64,000 nt of DNA from Gloeopeniophorella convolvens. Lineage: Eukaryota > Basidiomycota > Agaricomycetes > Russulales. The stretch spans positions 124,001-188,000 of the forward strand of contig WTXD01000036.1 in NCBI GenBank assembly GCA_022496205.1, written 5' to 3'. Numbering within the stretch: position 1 is the first letter of the stretch; the number at the start of each line of letters is the position of its first letter. Shown one piece after another: positions 33,431 through 46,060 of this stretch. The notes beneath the pieces are model-generated. The model was not told the DNA's origin. It was given only the letters and a program-made list of their open reading frames with translations, and did no database searches. The position numbers were made by a program, and so were the translations under genes.

Positions 33431-36400
33431 CTAGTACGTCGCGCCGGACCCGCCAACCACCTGCTGCTGATGCAGCGACGGCGACGCGGACGGCGTCTGC
33501 GCGCCGCGCGTCGGCGACACCTGCGGCGTCGGGCTGTGCGCGTGCATGTGCGGCGACAGCGAGTGTGCAATCGCGACCGCCTGCGGGCTGCGCTGCGCGG
33601 CGGCCCACTGCATCTGGCGCGACGAAGGCAGCTTGAGGTTCATATTGCTCAAGTTCATGCCCACGTTCACGCCGACGGCGCCCATCGGCAGGTTGAAGTG
33701 CGGCCCGTTGCCCGGGACGTGCCCGATGTACGACGCCGGCCGCGAGCCGTTCACCGCGAGCGGCATCTCCTGCGGCCCGTTCGCGAACGAGCTCTTGAGC
33801 GACTGGATCTGCTGCGGCGTGAGCCCGTTTTGCTGCGCGCCGAGGTGCAGGTACGTCGTGGCGCCATTAGGGATGGCAGTTGCATAATTGTTCGGCATAT
33901 GGTAACCATTAGGGAGGGTGATTGCATGGTGGGGTTGTGCGGGTTTGGTGGGCATAGGGGCGGCGGCGGCAGTCGGCGCGCCGGGAGTCGTCGGGTCGGC
34001 GGAGGACACAGAGGGCTCTTGCAGCGGAAGGGGAGTGGACGACGCGCGCGGCTCTTCGGACCCACTAGACCCGTTGAGGGACGGAGGAGCTAGCACGGGG
34101 CTGGTGTGTCCGTTGGTCGCCGCCGGCGTTGGAGAGGATTGCGGAGAAGTCTGAGAGCCGGAAGAGGCGTTCATAGGGGCTAACAAGGGCGTGGCGGGTG
34201 GACGCATACCACCGTTGGACGAGATGCGCATCTGCGGGACGTTCAGCGCCGACGGCAACTTCTTCAACTGCTGCTGCATCGAGATGGGCGTCCCTGCCGT
34301 CTGCGGCATCCCCATACCGCCCTGCTGCGCCTGCGCGAGCTGCTGCTGGTGCTGCTGCATCGCCGCGGCCTGCGAGGCCGTCTGGGGTACGAGCGGGCGT
34401 GGGCCGACAATGATTGCGTCACGACGGAAGGCGGGTGCGATGCCGGTCCGGTAGGGTAGAAACCCCAGGAGCCGGCCGTCGGGGGAGGGGGTGTAGATCG
34501 TGGGGTCCGTGGTGAGCCTCTGGTGGTCGTCTTCCTGGTACAGAGACATCCCCTTAAGCAGGTACCTGACACCGCGATCAGCGACAATCGAACACCGAGA
34601 GGACTAAACATACTTGGGATGATACTCATCCACGAGGACCCGGTCCTTTTCGTCAGGCCGTCGGCCCAATGGCAGGCTCATCGTCCGCATCGAACCGCCA
34701 GCGATCACGGATCCGCCACGACGTTTCCTTCTCAGCCTCGCGCTCTCATCCATCTGCTCCTCTGTGAGGCCGAGGTCGAGGTCGAGCGTCGAGGACGGCG
34801 CAAAACCTCGTCGGCAGGCGGTGACCGCCGCGCCCCTCGCCGATCGACCCGCAGCACACCGCCTCGACCCCGGCGGACGCGGACGGCGCGCCACTCGGGA
34901 GTGGGACCGTCCTCGTCCGATGTTGTTTTTGGCGACGCGTCGTGGGGAGCGATCCACTTGAAATGTCGCTGGCTATGCGACACCGGCTGAGGCTGGTAGC
35001 CGTTCTGCAAATCCCATGAGCAGGGAAAACGCAAGTCGGAAAAACTGAACCCTACCTCGATGCCGTCTTCCCAGTGGTGGTCGCGCTCCTTGATGCGGCT
35101 CATCTCGCGATCGATCTGTGCCGCAATCGTACCAGCGCGTTCCTTCGGACGAATGATAGTATCAGGATGTGGTGTGGGCGACACCAGCTCGCCATTGATG
35201 TCCCGTTGCTTGAACTTGAGGCCAACACTCCGACTGCCACAATGTGAGCACGCGTCCCACCACACCACGACAAAAAAAGGTAACGTACGACGCCTGCTCG
35301 GCCGGCTTGGCTTTCTTGACCACGCGCTCCTTGTCGTAAAAGAGCTCCTCGTCCTCCTTCGCGTTGAGCAGTGACGGGAACTTGCGCTTGAGACCAACGA
35401 GGTCCTCGCGCTTCTCCCACACCGCCTTGGCCTGCTGCGCCGCTTCGCGTTTCAGCTGCTCGCGCTTGAGCACGCCGCTCGCGAGCTCGGCGGCCGTCGC
35501 GAGCTCCTGCTTCAGCCGCAGGAGCTTTTCTGACGACGACGCCTGCGACGCGCGCGTCTTGCGCATCGCCTTGACGTCGCGCCGCCTGAAGCAGATGTAG
35601 GACTCGTTCGGAACGTCTGACTCGTCGTACTGGGCACACGATAGAGTCAGAAGAGTTCGAATGACGAATATAATGAGATGGACGCACGTTGAGCGTGGGG
35701 ATGATGCGATGGCCACCCCGCTCGATCCGACGCTCCTTCCAGTAGGGATAGATCGCCTTTGCGAACCGCAGTATCTGCGGCGGCTGCGGGACCCACGCGG
35801 GCACGGTGAACGTCGCGAACATGTCGGGCGTGAGGTTGTTCGCAAACGTATCCTGGTAGTCCGAGAACGGCGGGAACGGCGAGCCCTGCTCGAGCCCCTG
35901 CGCAGCGTCAGCACACGACGGCCTCGCACGCGCAGCGGGGGAGGGGCGCCGTACGTGGTGCAGGAACTCCGTCTTCTCGTGCGTCACCTTCTCGAGCACG
36001 CCCATCACAAGCTCAAACTCGTCCTCGGAGATCGCGACGGGCTGCGCGACGTCGGGCTCCTTGCCCTTCGCCTTGGCGCTGCGCTGGGAGGTGCGCGTTG
36101 CCGTGCCGGACACGGAGACGGCGCCCTGGGCCGAGGTGCCCTCGCCGCGGGCCTCTTCGTTGTTCTTATCCAGCCACTCCTTGTCGCGCTCGTCCATGAA
36201 GTAGCTGAACCCATGCGCGAGTGCGTCTTGCGTGGTCTCTTCGACGGTCTCGGAAGTCTTGACGTACGACACGGGGTCGCGCCATCGGTCGGACCGGTAG
36301 AGCGCCTCATAGTCCTCGACGAGCCCGGTGCTGTCCGGGATGGGGATGTACGCGTCCTGCTGCTGGGCGGGGCGATCAGGGGCGCTGCGGGAGGCGCGGG

Positions 36401-36758
36401 CGGCAGTGTGCCGATGCGAGGCAGCCGAGAGCACAGCCTGAAGGTGATGTTCCTAAATGGGTGCTGAGTCAGCATTCCGCGGGACAGGGTTCCCACGCCA
36501 GGAGCCAATGGGAGCGTGCCACCAGGCGCTTTTCAACAAGGGGGTCCTAGTGGCACGATGGCGACGAAAACACGGGCTCACATTGGCATCCTCTGCATCC
36601 ACGCCTGCGGTGGACACAATTCGGGCCTTCTCCTCGTCCTCGTCGAAGGCAATGGGGTCCGCATCGAGGTTGCCCTGAACGATGTGAAGGCGGGTCTTAT
36701 TGGTGACGCGGTTGCGGTTGCGGAGAGTAGAGGGGCCTGGGTTGTGTGCGCGGGGCAT
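33431..36758 (-). CDS. Enhancer of polycomb-like protein 1 (NuA4 subunit)
   Basis: Seven exons with good borders: 36758-36582, 36452-35955, 35897-35688, 35629-35289, 35233-35056, 35004-34614 and 34565-33431. The N-terminus (TLRNRNRVTNKTRLHIVQG) and the block with YIPIPDSTGLVEDYEALY, SEDEFELVMGVLEKVTHEK and FPPFSDYQDTFANN are the EPL1 domain. It continues with AWVPQPPQILRFAKAIYPYW, HRIIPTLNYDESDVPNESYI and CFRRRDVKAMRKTR. The C-terminus is rich in Gln, Pro and Ser. Epl1 scaffolds the catalytic piccolo module of the NuA4 histone acetyltransferase, bridging Esa1 and Yng2 to nucleosomes in the nucleus. A long basic coil (LLRLKQELATAAELASGVLK) follows the domain as in relatives. The frame is intact across all exons. 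Confidence 0.95.
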
Positions 36759-38601
36759 ATCATGGAGAGAGAGGGAGGGGACGACGCAGGATAAATTATG
36801 GCGGGAGGGGGTCTATGCTGGATCGTGTCGGCTTTAGTCGTCGTTGGCGGGCCACGGCGCTGCGGGGGAGAGAACCGGGCGTGGGAAGTTACCCCCGATA
36901 TTCCGGCCCGAAAAAGCAAAAGATGGCCGCCCACTTTTGTTTGGTCGTGTGGACGCCGCCAGGGTGGCGCTTACTTACCTTGGCGTCCACACTGCACCTG
37001 TGTCTACTCTTAATCGCTATTCTACGTTTTACTATCTACTTTTGTGCCTTTTTCGTGTCTCGGAATGTAAATAGATGAAAGGATCCTGCCCGAAATCCAC
37101 ATTAAATCATTTTGAACGATTGCAAACGGAATGAGCGGATCCACTGACCGTCGAATTGATCAAAGGTGACACATTATCTTCTGGAAATGTGATCGAAATG
37201 AGGATTGAGATGACGTATAATGGTGGTGGCGCACACTGGAGAACATTGTACAGGTCAGAAAGGGCGGATGTCGAGTTGACAAGCACCCACCTAGATCCGC
37301 ATGATCCTGTGTTTCATGCTACGTAGACCACACACAAGCCCTACCCCGCGACGCAGCAATCCTACGCGGGAATTTCTAGCCGAAACATGGCAGCGTTGCA
37401 GACACGGGCGTGGGGACGGGCGTGCGTGCGTCAGCCACGCATCGGCGGCACCGACCCAGGCCCGGACGAGACGCCCGTGGCACACAGCGCAGCCGCATGA
37501 AAGGCGATCCCGCAGCAAAACCTGCGCAGATCCCCCAGACGTTAATATATGCGCCAAGATATGCCCAGGAAATGCGCACGACGTACCCCACTGTCCAACC
37601 CGATGACGCACCCGCAGCCAATCACGACTTACGACATGCGCGCGAAGCCCCCGGGTGTGCCCTCCGCTGGAAGCGGCGAGCAGCTGAGTATCACAAGGTA
37701 AGTGAGGGGGGCCCATCGGAGGGGGGCGGGGTAGTGCGACTTACGGGTGCGGGTGTGGTCGCGGGCGCCATGCGCACAGGCCACCTGCCGCGTTCGTGCG
37801 CATATATCAGGCCCTGATCCGAGACGTCTTTTAACGGTTGCAGGGCATCACGGGGGAATCGCTGGGGGAAGAGGGCAAGGGAGGTGCTGGAGAACGCGGG
37901 TCTGCACGTCGAGGCCGGTGTCCCACCACCACGAGGCGATGGGCCGCACACGTACGCACAACACCAGCGCACAGCGCAGAGCCGACCAACACCCCCCCGT
38001 CGCCGTGTCCATCCGAGAGCCAAAATAGCATACACTCGGGTGATCTCTTGGATAAGAGGGGGTGTGGGTGAGAAGATGAAAGGGCAGGGTGCGATACCCA
38101 CGATGGAGGGGGGGGGAATAAAGATCCGGAGGAACAGCGGAGTATGTGCCTTCTACCACGTCGACGGGCTGGCCGCCGGGGGCAGCACTGCTGGCGACGG
38201 GCGGGGTCGCAGATGGAGGGGCGGGTTCAAGGCGGCTGGGGCCGCCGCCGTCGCCACTGCGCCCTCATGTTCTCCGACCCTAATTCCTCCATCCGGGCCC
38301 CATTTGGGAGCCGCACAGCGTCACTGGCCGCGAGACTACACGCAGACATGGCTGTCGACGTGAGATGCGCGCGCAGCGGCGGAAGGCGGGCGAGATGGGC
38401 GGAGTAGAGGGAGAGATGGGGGGTGGGGGCGATGGGAGGTGGTGAAACGAGACAAGGACGAGGAGGGCAAGGTGACGTTCTGTCGCACGGTCCGGTCGGG
38501 GAGACCCCGGCTATCCTATTGGCTGCTTTGCAGATGTCAGACGCAATCTTATCTTATCGCTGTGTCCAGGGTGGAGCGCTCCCAACCACCTATGTACAAA
38601 C
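36759..38601. other. Intergenic, no supported gene
   Basis: This holds the EPL1 promoter side and about 1.5 kb of GC-rich sequence with purine-rich tracts (for example AGGGGGG runs near 38100 and 38420). Frames on both strands are short or compositionally odd. Confidence 0.5.
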
Positions 38602-39856
38602 CTATTTCTCTGTGCTAGATACACTTTTCCTACACTGTACATCTACGTCCCCACGACCTTTCTCTGCGCTGTAACATTTCATGAACCGCACACCGTGCAC
38701 GCATGGATTTCCAACAAAATCTTCGGGTCCCCTAAGCGAGGGATGATGGCAACATGCCACCGTCGCAAGATACGATCTGATACCGGCCCCGGTGAATAAC
38801 TGGCCTGCACAGCCATCGCGGTCGCGCACCTTGTCCGTCATGTATGAGTTGGTCACAAGCAGCTCCACAACCTGGGCAATCTCCTCGGGCTGGCCGAACC
38901 GGCCCACAGGGATAAGGTCCTTCGCGTAATTCAGCACCAGAAACAAAGGAAACAGAACCAACGCACGCGATGGGCAGCCGACGGGTTCTTGAACATGTCT
39001 GTGCCCACGATCAACGCCGGGGCGACTGCATTGCAGGTCTATCGAGAGCCGAGTCAGCGCTCGAGCCAGGTAACAGGCACCACAAAGACACCGACCACGC
39101 CCTTCTTGCTATACTGCCTCGAGATCCAATGCATGATCCCGTGCAGCGCCGACTTGGACGACGCATAGTGGGGCCCAACCACGCCCCCCGTCGCTGCCAC
39201 GAACCCGTCATCGCTCTGCGCATGCACCCACAGCGAACCGGACCTCACCTGCCGCGATGCTAGAGCAAAAGACGACCCTGCCATAGCCCTGCTGCTCCAT
39301 GTGCGGGACGCACAGCTGGGTCAGCTGCCCGCGCACCAAAGCCACGCCTCATCAGCGCGGCCCATCCCCGCAGCGCACGAGCAAGGAGGCCGCGCACCAA
39401 GAACGTCCCGCCCGTGTTGGCGCGCCAGCAGCGCTCAAACTCGCCCATGTCGACGTCCTCGATCCGCGCCTTGATGCCGAGGATCGTCCCGGCCATCGCG
39501 GCGTTGTTGTACAGGATGTCCGGGTGCCCGAGCTCCGCGACGACGCGCGCATGCAGGTCGCGCACCGCAGCAAAGTCGGCGAGGTCCGCCTTGAATGCGG
39601 CGATGCGCACGCCATGCGCACGCAGCTCGTCGACGAGCGCCGCCGCCGCCGCGTCCTGCGAGAAGTAGTGCAGCGCGAGGTGCGCGCCGCGCGCGGCGAA
39701 GAGGCGTGCGGTCGCTTTGCCGATGCCGCCTCTGTGTGCGATAAGCGCGATTATACGTGCGGGGCCGGGCGGAGGGGCTCACGTCGCGCCGGTGATGAGG
39801 GCGAGCTTGCCCGAGATGGGCGTCGGGACGTAGGAGCCTAGCAGCGAGTCGGTCAT
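38602..39856 (-). CDS. Short-chain dehydrogenase/reductase 1
   Basis: This is an NAD(P)(H)-dependent oxidoreductase of the classical SDR fold. The start (MTDSLLGSYVPTPISGKLAL) leads over an intron into ITGATGGIGKATARLFAARG, the glycine-rich cofactor site. Next are the D of KADLADF, the NNAA motif (DILYNNAAMAGT), the catalytic serine in VVFCSSIAA, and the Y-x-x-x-K motif in HYASSKSALHG, so all key residues are present. Introns: about 39782-39742, about 39401-39342, about 39247-39210, and shorter ones nearer the 3' end. After VGRFGQPEEIAQVVELLVTN the last exon is unusual: the normal 'DGG' end is replaced by GQLFTGAGIRSYL and a tail, so the true stop may be earlier or the end may be altered. The substrate is not predictable. 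Confidence 0.75.
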
Positions 39857-40296
39857 GCTGTGTAAGTATTGTTTGGTTGGGGGACTGTCGGCGGTGATGG
39901 GGTGGACGAGTCAGGATGAGACGAGCGCTGATTCATGAGAAGGCGGAAGCCTGAGAGCGGGTGGGAGGTCAGATGCCCATTTGGCAGGCCCGGTGGAGAA
40001 CAATATTGGCAGGCGACATGTATTGTCTGTGCAAAGGCTCTGGAGAAGATGGAACGGACTCGAAGGACACTCTGGAGTGTGGTGAGGATCGATGGAGAGC
40101 TCGAGGACGTACGGCAGAGCGAGCGATTGTTGAGACACTGAAAGCAATTGGCCATGACGGGAATCACGAGGCAGCGCCCGAGAGCGATGACGGCAGCAGT
40201 GTGATACATAATCTAACGGCCTAGGACACTCGCTGGCAGCAACTCGCTGCAGGCGCTGGCCAGCATCTGCATCACCCCTCGACCTCGTCGCCCGCG
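39857..40296. promoter_or_regulatory. Divergent promoter region of SDR1 and the TMEM19-like gene
   Basis: 440 bp lie between two start codons facing away from each other. No known motif can be supported, and the only frames are short. Confidence 0.4.
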
Positions 40297-41423
40297 ATGC
40301 TGCACTACGACTTTCCGCTCGTGCCCTTTCTCTTCGCCACCGCCCTCTCCGTCAACGGCCTCCGCAAGCGCTCCCTCTCGCCCTCCGGCGCAGCCGCCGC
40401 CTTCCTCACCGGCATCTCCATGCTCTCCCTGCCCCTCCGCACCCCAGGCATCGTCCTCATCGCCTTCTACCTCCTCGGATCCTCCGCCACCCGCGCAGGC
40501 CAGCCCCGCAAGGCCGCCCTCGAGGACGGCCACGACCCCTCCGATGCCGCCGGCTACCGCTCCGCCGCCCAGGTCTTCAGCAACTCCGCCAGCGCCCTCG
40601 CCGCGTCCCTCGCCTGGGGCGCCCTCCACGCCCCCGGCTTCCCCGGCGCCCGCGTCGCCGAGGCCCTCTTCGGCGTCCGCGGCCTGCCCTACGTCGATGA
40701 CGCCTGGTGCCCCCTCGACCGCGCCGCCACCGACGGCTGGAGCCGCGCGCTGCTCTTCGTCATCCTCGGGTGCGTGCCATGCCCGCCCCGCGCCCTGCCC
40801 TCGCTTGCTAACTGCCGGTCCCGCGCCGCAGGCACTTTGCGTGCTGCATGGGCGACACGCTCGCGTCGGAGCTCGGCATCCTCTCGCGCACACCGCCAAT
40901 CCTGCTCACGACGCTCGCGCGCGTCCCGCCGGGCACGAACGGCGCATTGTCCCCACTCGGCACCGCCGCGTCCATCGGCGGCGGCATGGCGATGGGCTGG
41001 ACGATGTGGGCTGCGCTGTCCGTCGAGAACGCCGCGTGCCGCGACGAGACGGGCGACCTGCTGCTGCTGCTGCTCGGCTGGGGCGCCATCGCGGGCGGGC
41101 TGGGCTCGCTGGTGCGTACCGTGCCATGCCGTCTATCTGTGCGCTGTGTATGCTGAGGCGGAGTGTGGGTGCTGCAGCTCGACTCACTGCTCGGCGCAAC
41201 GCTGCAGCGCACGCAGTACTCAAACACAAGCAAGCGCATCCTCACGGACACGTCCGCGCCGCCCGCGGAAGGGGCGGACATCAAGGTCGTAAGCGGGCTC
41301 GACGTGCTCTCGAATAACAACGTGCGTCCTTCCTTCTATCCCGGCCGGGCCCGGTCCTGACTCGCACAGGTCAACTTGATCTCGTCAATGCTGACCGCAC
41401 TCGCGCTCGGCTACTTTGCCTGA
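40297..41423 (+). CDS. TMEM19/DUF92 family integral membrane protein
   Basis: The ATG at 40297 starts a protein with several membrane segments (LVPFLFATALSVNGL, AFLTGISMLSLPL, IVLIAFYLLGSSATRAG). The family signature spans the first intron (donor at 40770): VILG joins HFACCMGDTLASELGILSR, followed by PPILLTTLARVPPGTNGALS and AASIGGGMAMGW. The last exons read LDSLLGATLQRTQYSN and end NLISSMLTALALGYFA. Family members include human TMEM19 and plant VTE6-type enzymes (phytyl-phosphate metabolism). The fungal substrate is unknown, and the location is likely an internal membrane. All exons are open. A partial decayed copy lies at 44655-45234. Confidence 0.88.
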
Positions 41424-42260
41424 GCCCGTCCGCCGCCCGTACTATGCAAACACTGCCGAGTATACCCCGCACACCACGACCGCCCGCGCTCATGCCCGCT
41501 ACGCCCCGCCCCGCCCTGCCGCGCCCCGCCTCCATCGCTGTATATTGCTCTCCCCGAAAAGCCCGCCTCGCTACTGCTGCCGCTTTGTACCGACTAGACC
41601 CACCTAGTACATCATGATATCGCTCTGCCCACCTCTCCGAATGATCCAGCGCCACTTTGGTTTCTCCGCGCAGTGCCTTTTCACCGCGGTGGTCTACCCT
41701 CCCGCGCTCGCGGCTGCGATGTTAAACAAGTCTGTAGTAGCAGGGTCGATCACACACGCCACGTGCTGTAGGTGCCTGGTGCAGGTGAGTTGTGTAAGGC
41801 ACGTGAGCTCGGAGCAGCAGCGGACGGAATCACGTTCCTGTCGGTGTGCATGGCCTCGACGACGCGAGCTTGGAAACGCAGCTAGTACCGTTACCGCCAA
41901 GTTCTTATCTCAAGAATGCGCGAGTGCAGCAGCTCAAAAATCTCCATGCGCAGCGGAAATTCCTGTTCCGAGTTGCGCGCGAGCGAGATTGGCGTCAGAA
42001 CTTTGCATGCCTGGCAATTGACTTGATCCCGCGCGCTCGATGTGCAGCACTGGGCGGGGAAGCCGAAACGATGGCGAGGATGTGGTGCGAGTCGCGGCGC
42101 CCGCCCGCCAGCTTTTGTTACATGTTGCTCGTTGTCACCGCCGACAGCAACCTCGTCAAACGTGTCCACTTGGCGTCCGCTGCACGGGCCACCAATTCTA
42201 ATGTGTGGTCTTTGATCTCAGTGTCTCGACGAGGGACCAACTGACGATTGCTTGACATTA
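40850..42260 (+). repeat. Segmental duplication, source copy (TMEM19 3' half and flank)
   Basis: From exon 2 of the TMEM19-like gene through about 840 bp of 3' flank, the sequence recurs at about 44655-46060 in direct orientation, offset about 3.8 kb. Shared flank words include CCCGTACTATGCAAACACTG and GCCGAAACGATGGCGAGGAT. Confidence 0.88.
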
Positions 42261-42327
42261 GATAGGAATATTGTCCTAGTATACTTCCCAACGGGTATGT
42301 TCCTGTTACTTGCAAGCCCGGCAAGCG

Positions 42328-43423
42328 TTACAGCTCGTGACCGACGCTCTCGCAACTCTCGGGTTCTGCCCCCGGTTTCCTGGCACACTCAGATCTCATT
42401 GTCAAAAGCTGGCGCTCTGCATAATGGACCTCAGGATGCCTAAGGGGTTCAGGCATATGCATTCCGATATGAGTATAGAATTTGGGAAATAGGGGCCGAT
42501 CCAGCTGCAATATGGGCATCCAGCATCCGGCAGATACGTGGACCGCACCGATCAGGATGATGTCTTGGAGCTGACGGTTGGGGCTACCCTTGGGGTCGAT
42601 CGGCCATTTCTCGCGGCGAGGGTCGTGACAATTCTGGTCTGGTTGGCGTTCGGACTGTAAGAGTATGAGTCGCCTTGTCGGGTATGCAATGCTGTAAATC
42701 CCCACATTGAAAAACGCGACGACAGTTTTACCAATGCGCTGCGCGAACTTGGCGATGGTGATTGGGTCTTGTACAGGCGTTTCATCGCGGACTCGAACTC
42801 GACGTTCGTATTCCTTGTAGCCCAACCACTTTGTAGGCAGGAGTTTGGTACATAAGCTCAATTGTATGAGATCATGGACAAGACCTACCGCGATGCGAAT
42901 AACGGTTGTTGTCTTCCCGGCTAGCGGCGCCGCCGACCTCGCATTAAGGAGACTTTCGCCCCATCCCGACGCTGCATATTCAAGCTCGATACCGACATAC
43001 CCATGGTTGTGATGGAAGAAGATGGGCATTTGTAGTTCAGCTTCTTCAATGTGTTGCCCCCTATCTGTGATGCTTTGGGGCTCCCACATGGTTTGGGGTA
43101 CCACCGCGTCTGCTGGCATGGTGCCAACGTCGATTGTCCAGGGAGGGTAGCGTTGGCTTGCTGTGGACCTGGCGGCGACTATATGCGCGGGGACATCATT
43201 GACCGTGAAACGGACAAGTCCTCCAGACCGCGACCACGAAGCATGATACGGAGGGAGTGTTGCTCTTAAATAGGGTGAGAAAGTAACGCCGGGCTGGCTC
43301 GTCTTAACAAAGTGCGGGAGACGTATCCATCCACGAGAAGATCAGTCCCCTGAATGAGATGTAAGTCAGAGACAGGAAGTTCAAGGATGATCTTACATCT
43401 TGAGCAGAGTAAGGTGGTGACAT
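42328..43423 (-). CDS. Unknown protein, possibly frameshifted at its 5' end
   Basis: One minus-strand frame is open from 43341 to 42328 (337 codons) and has natural composition, with QRYPPWTIDVGT, FFHHNHGYVGIELEYAASGW, SAAPLAGKTTTVIRI, YKEYERRVRVRDE and DPITIAKFAQRIGKTVVAFF. No signal peptide, membrane segment or known motif is evident; the GKTTT word is not in a P-loop context I trust. A short first exon with ATG at 43423 (MSPPYSAQD, donor at 43396) is plausible, but the best acceptor leads into a different frame (GTDLLVDGYVSR) that stops at about 43270. Either a frameshift exists near 43300 or the first exon is wrong. I do not recognise the family. It is flanked by duplicated and decayed genes. 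Confidence 0.45.
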
Positions 43424-43553
43424 GTCTCCGCTGAGATCTGAGGGTCAGTGAGAGGGGTTGCAATCTGACATCACAAACCTGGCGCGGAAATTATGTGAGA
43501 TTTCGGTTGGCTCCGGTGGCTCCGGCCACATTTGAAAAATGACTTGCGGATTG

Positions 43554-44457
43554 CCCCTAGCCGGCCAACGTGTAGTGCGTCAGCACCACCATTGCCTTGT
43601 CGCCCGCCCAGCCCGCGCGTCAGGCGCCGCGGGCGCGGGGTGCCTGCGGGTCCAAGTCCCGGCACCTGACGCCCGCGACGGTCGCGCCGATGTGGCCCGA
43701 GAGGACCTGGGTCTGCGCCACACGCGCGCCGACGCATCGCGGCCCGACATAACGAGGATGTCCAGCGTCTGGTGCAGGCTGAGCGCGTGCACGCCCGAGA
43801 GGTGACCGCGGTAGTGCCGGGTGACCTTGTTCGCCTCGAGGTCCCAGCACTTGACCAATCTGCGCACGCACGTTCGCGTCAGGGCCAGTGCAGCCCGCAC
43901 AGCCAGACGAGGACGCACCTTGTCCTCGCTGCATAAGAAGACGTACGGGTAGCGCGACGACACCGCGAGCCCGCGCACGGTGGAGATGTAGCCCGTGAGC
44001 GAGGGGCGCAGCTCACCCGACGCGAGGCTCCAGATCTTGATGACGCGGTCGCTCGTGCCCGTGGCAAACCGCTTGTTACCCGGCTCGACGGCGACGCTGC
44101 GCACTCAGCCGAGGTGGCCCAACATAACGCGCACGAGCTTCCACGGCGCGCGGTACTGCGTCCCGGCGGTGCGCGTCGTCTCGTGCAGCGTGAGCACCCG
44201 GGAGAGCGCCGACGCGCTCGTGAATGTCGACGCGCGCTGCCCGGGCTCCTTGTCGATGGCCGCAATTGTCCGCGTCGTCTCGGACAAGGGCCCAGCGGCG
44301 ATGGCTTTGCGCAGCTCTGTGGGAATCGGCAGGGCGCGCGGGGGCGACGGGGCCTTGCCGGGCCATGAGCGCGGGAGGGAGGTGCTTGTAGTGCCTGTAC
44401 TCGTCGCTCAAGTTCGTGGCCAACCGCAAATGAGCCTGCTCTGGTATCACCAAGTGT
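43554..44457 (-). pseudogene. PRP46/PLRG1-like WD40 protein, degenerate and truncated
   Basis: Prp46 (PLRG1) is a WD40 protein of the Prp19-associated spliceosome complex. The remnant reads DEYRHYKHLPPALMARQ, then in another frame RALPIPTELRKAIAAGPLSE and YRAPWKLVRVMLGHLG, then a TGA exactly where the family has Trp (GHLG-W-VR), then [69 protein letters not shown], and finally frame-changed scraps ([20 protein letters not shown]). There are at least two frame changes and one nonsense codon, and the last WD repeats are missing. This gene is important for splicing, so an intact copy presumably exists elsewhere in the genome. This one is a decayed partial duplicate. Confidence 0.8.
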
Positions 44458-44654
44458 AGCAAATAAAACAAATTCGCCCGTGCGCACCTCTTCTCTCTCA
44501 AGCCCGCACCTGGGTCTAACGGTGGAAGTCCGCTGGTTAATGCCACGTCATTGGGTACAGTCTTTGGAGAGTCTACTATATAAAAAGCGCTCAGAGAGGA
44601 GGCCGGGGGCGGGGATGTCGCACGAGACAACGAGGATGGAGGATGTGTTGGCAG

Positions 44655-45234
44655 GAAGCGTTGCAGACGTCGGAGCTCGGGATCCAGATTCTCTCGCGCA
44701 CGCTGCCGATCTTGCTCACGACGCTCGCGCACGTCCCGCCGGGCATGAATGGCGCGCTATCCCCGCTCGGCACCGCTGCGTCCATCGGCGGTGGCATGGC
44801 GATGGGCTGAACGATGTGGGCTGCGCTGTCCGTCGAGAACGCCGCATGCCGCGACGAGACGGGCGACCTGCTGCTGCTGCTGCTGCTGCTCGGCTGGGGC
44901 GCCATCGCGGGCGGGTTGATGCGTGCTGTTCCGTGCCGTCTATGTGTGCGTTGTGCATGCTGAGGCGGGGTGTGGGTGCTGCAGCTCGACTCGCTGCTCG
45001 GCGCGACACTGCAGCGTACACAGTACTCAAATACGAGCGGGCGCATCCTCACGGACACGTCCGCGCCGCCCGCGGAAGTGGCGGACATCAAGGTCGTAAG
45101 CGGGCTCGACGTGCTCTCGAATAACAACGTGCGTCCTTCCTTTCTTTTGGCCCAGCTGAGCTCGATCCTGACTCGCACAGGTCAACCTGATCTCGTCGAT
45201 ACTGACCGCGCTCGCGCTCGGCTATTTTGCCTGA
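44655..45234 (+). pseudogene. TMEM19-like partial pseudogene
   Basis: This is a copy of exons 2-4 of the gene at 40297-41423. It retains LTTLAHVPPGMNGALSPLGT, GGGMAMG and DSLLGATLQRTQYSN, but the Trp codon after GGGMAMG is TGA, the first exon is missing, the start of exon 2 carries changed sequence, and the end of exon 2 is shortened. The last exon still ends ALALGYFA. The copy is clearly non-functional. Confidence 0.9.
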
Positions 45235-46060
45235 GCCCGCTCGCCGCCCGTACTATGCAAACACTGCCGATTATACCCTACACGCCACGACCGCCCGCGC
45301 ACACGCCCGCTACGCCCCACCCCGCCTCCATCGCTGTATATTACTCTCCCCGAAAAGCCCGCCTTGCTGCCGCCACCGCTCTGTACTGACTAGATGCACC
45401 TAGTACATCATGATATCGCTCTGCCCTCCCCTCTGAATGACCCAGTGCCACTTTGGTTTCTTCGCGCAGCGTCCCGTAACCACGATGGCCTGCCCGCCCG
45501 CGCTCGCGGCTGCAATGGTAAACAAGTCAAGTCAGTAGCAGGGCCGATCGCATACGCCACGTGCTGTAGGCGCCTAGCGTAAGTACATAGCTCGGAGCAG
45601 CAGCGGACGGAATCGCGTTCCTGCCGGTGTGCCTGATCTCGACGAAACGACGCGCCGAGCTTGGCAGAGATGCGCGGCGAAAATTCCTGCTCCGAGTTGC
45701 GCGCGAGCGAGATTGGCGTCTGAATGCGTGCCTAGCAATTGACCTGATCCCGCGCGCTCAATGTGCAGCACTGGGCGGAGGAGCCGAAACGATGGCGAGG
45801 ATGGGACGTTCGTGGCTCAGGGGAGGATGTAAGCAGAACTGGAGTCTGAGAGCGGTGCTCGACGGCCAGCTCTTGTTACGTGACGTTGCTCGTTGCTACC
45901 GCCAACAATCTCGCCAAGCTTGTCCACTGTACGGGCCACTAATTCTAATATGTGGTCTTTGATCTCTGTGTCTCGACACATCAGCAAGGACAATTCGTTG
46001 ACGAGGAAACAAGTACCTGACGATTGACGTTATGTAGGAATATTGTACCAGTGCGTTTCT
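44655..46060 (+). repeat. Segmental duplication, derived copy
   Basis: Direct copy of about 40850-42260, with scattered indels. A third, more decayed trace of the flank lies near 47715-47790 (GCTTGCCTGGCAATTGG word). Confidence 0.85.

Noticed and set aside
37291..37716. 141-codon minus-strand frame
   Set aside because: Rich in Cys/Arg/Gly with no motif and an overlapping frame of similar length on the plus strand.
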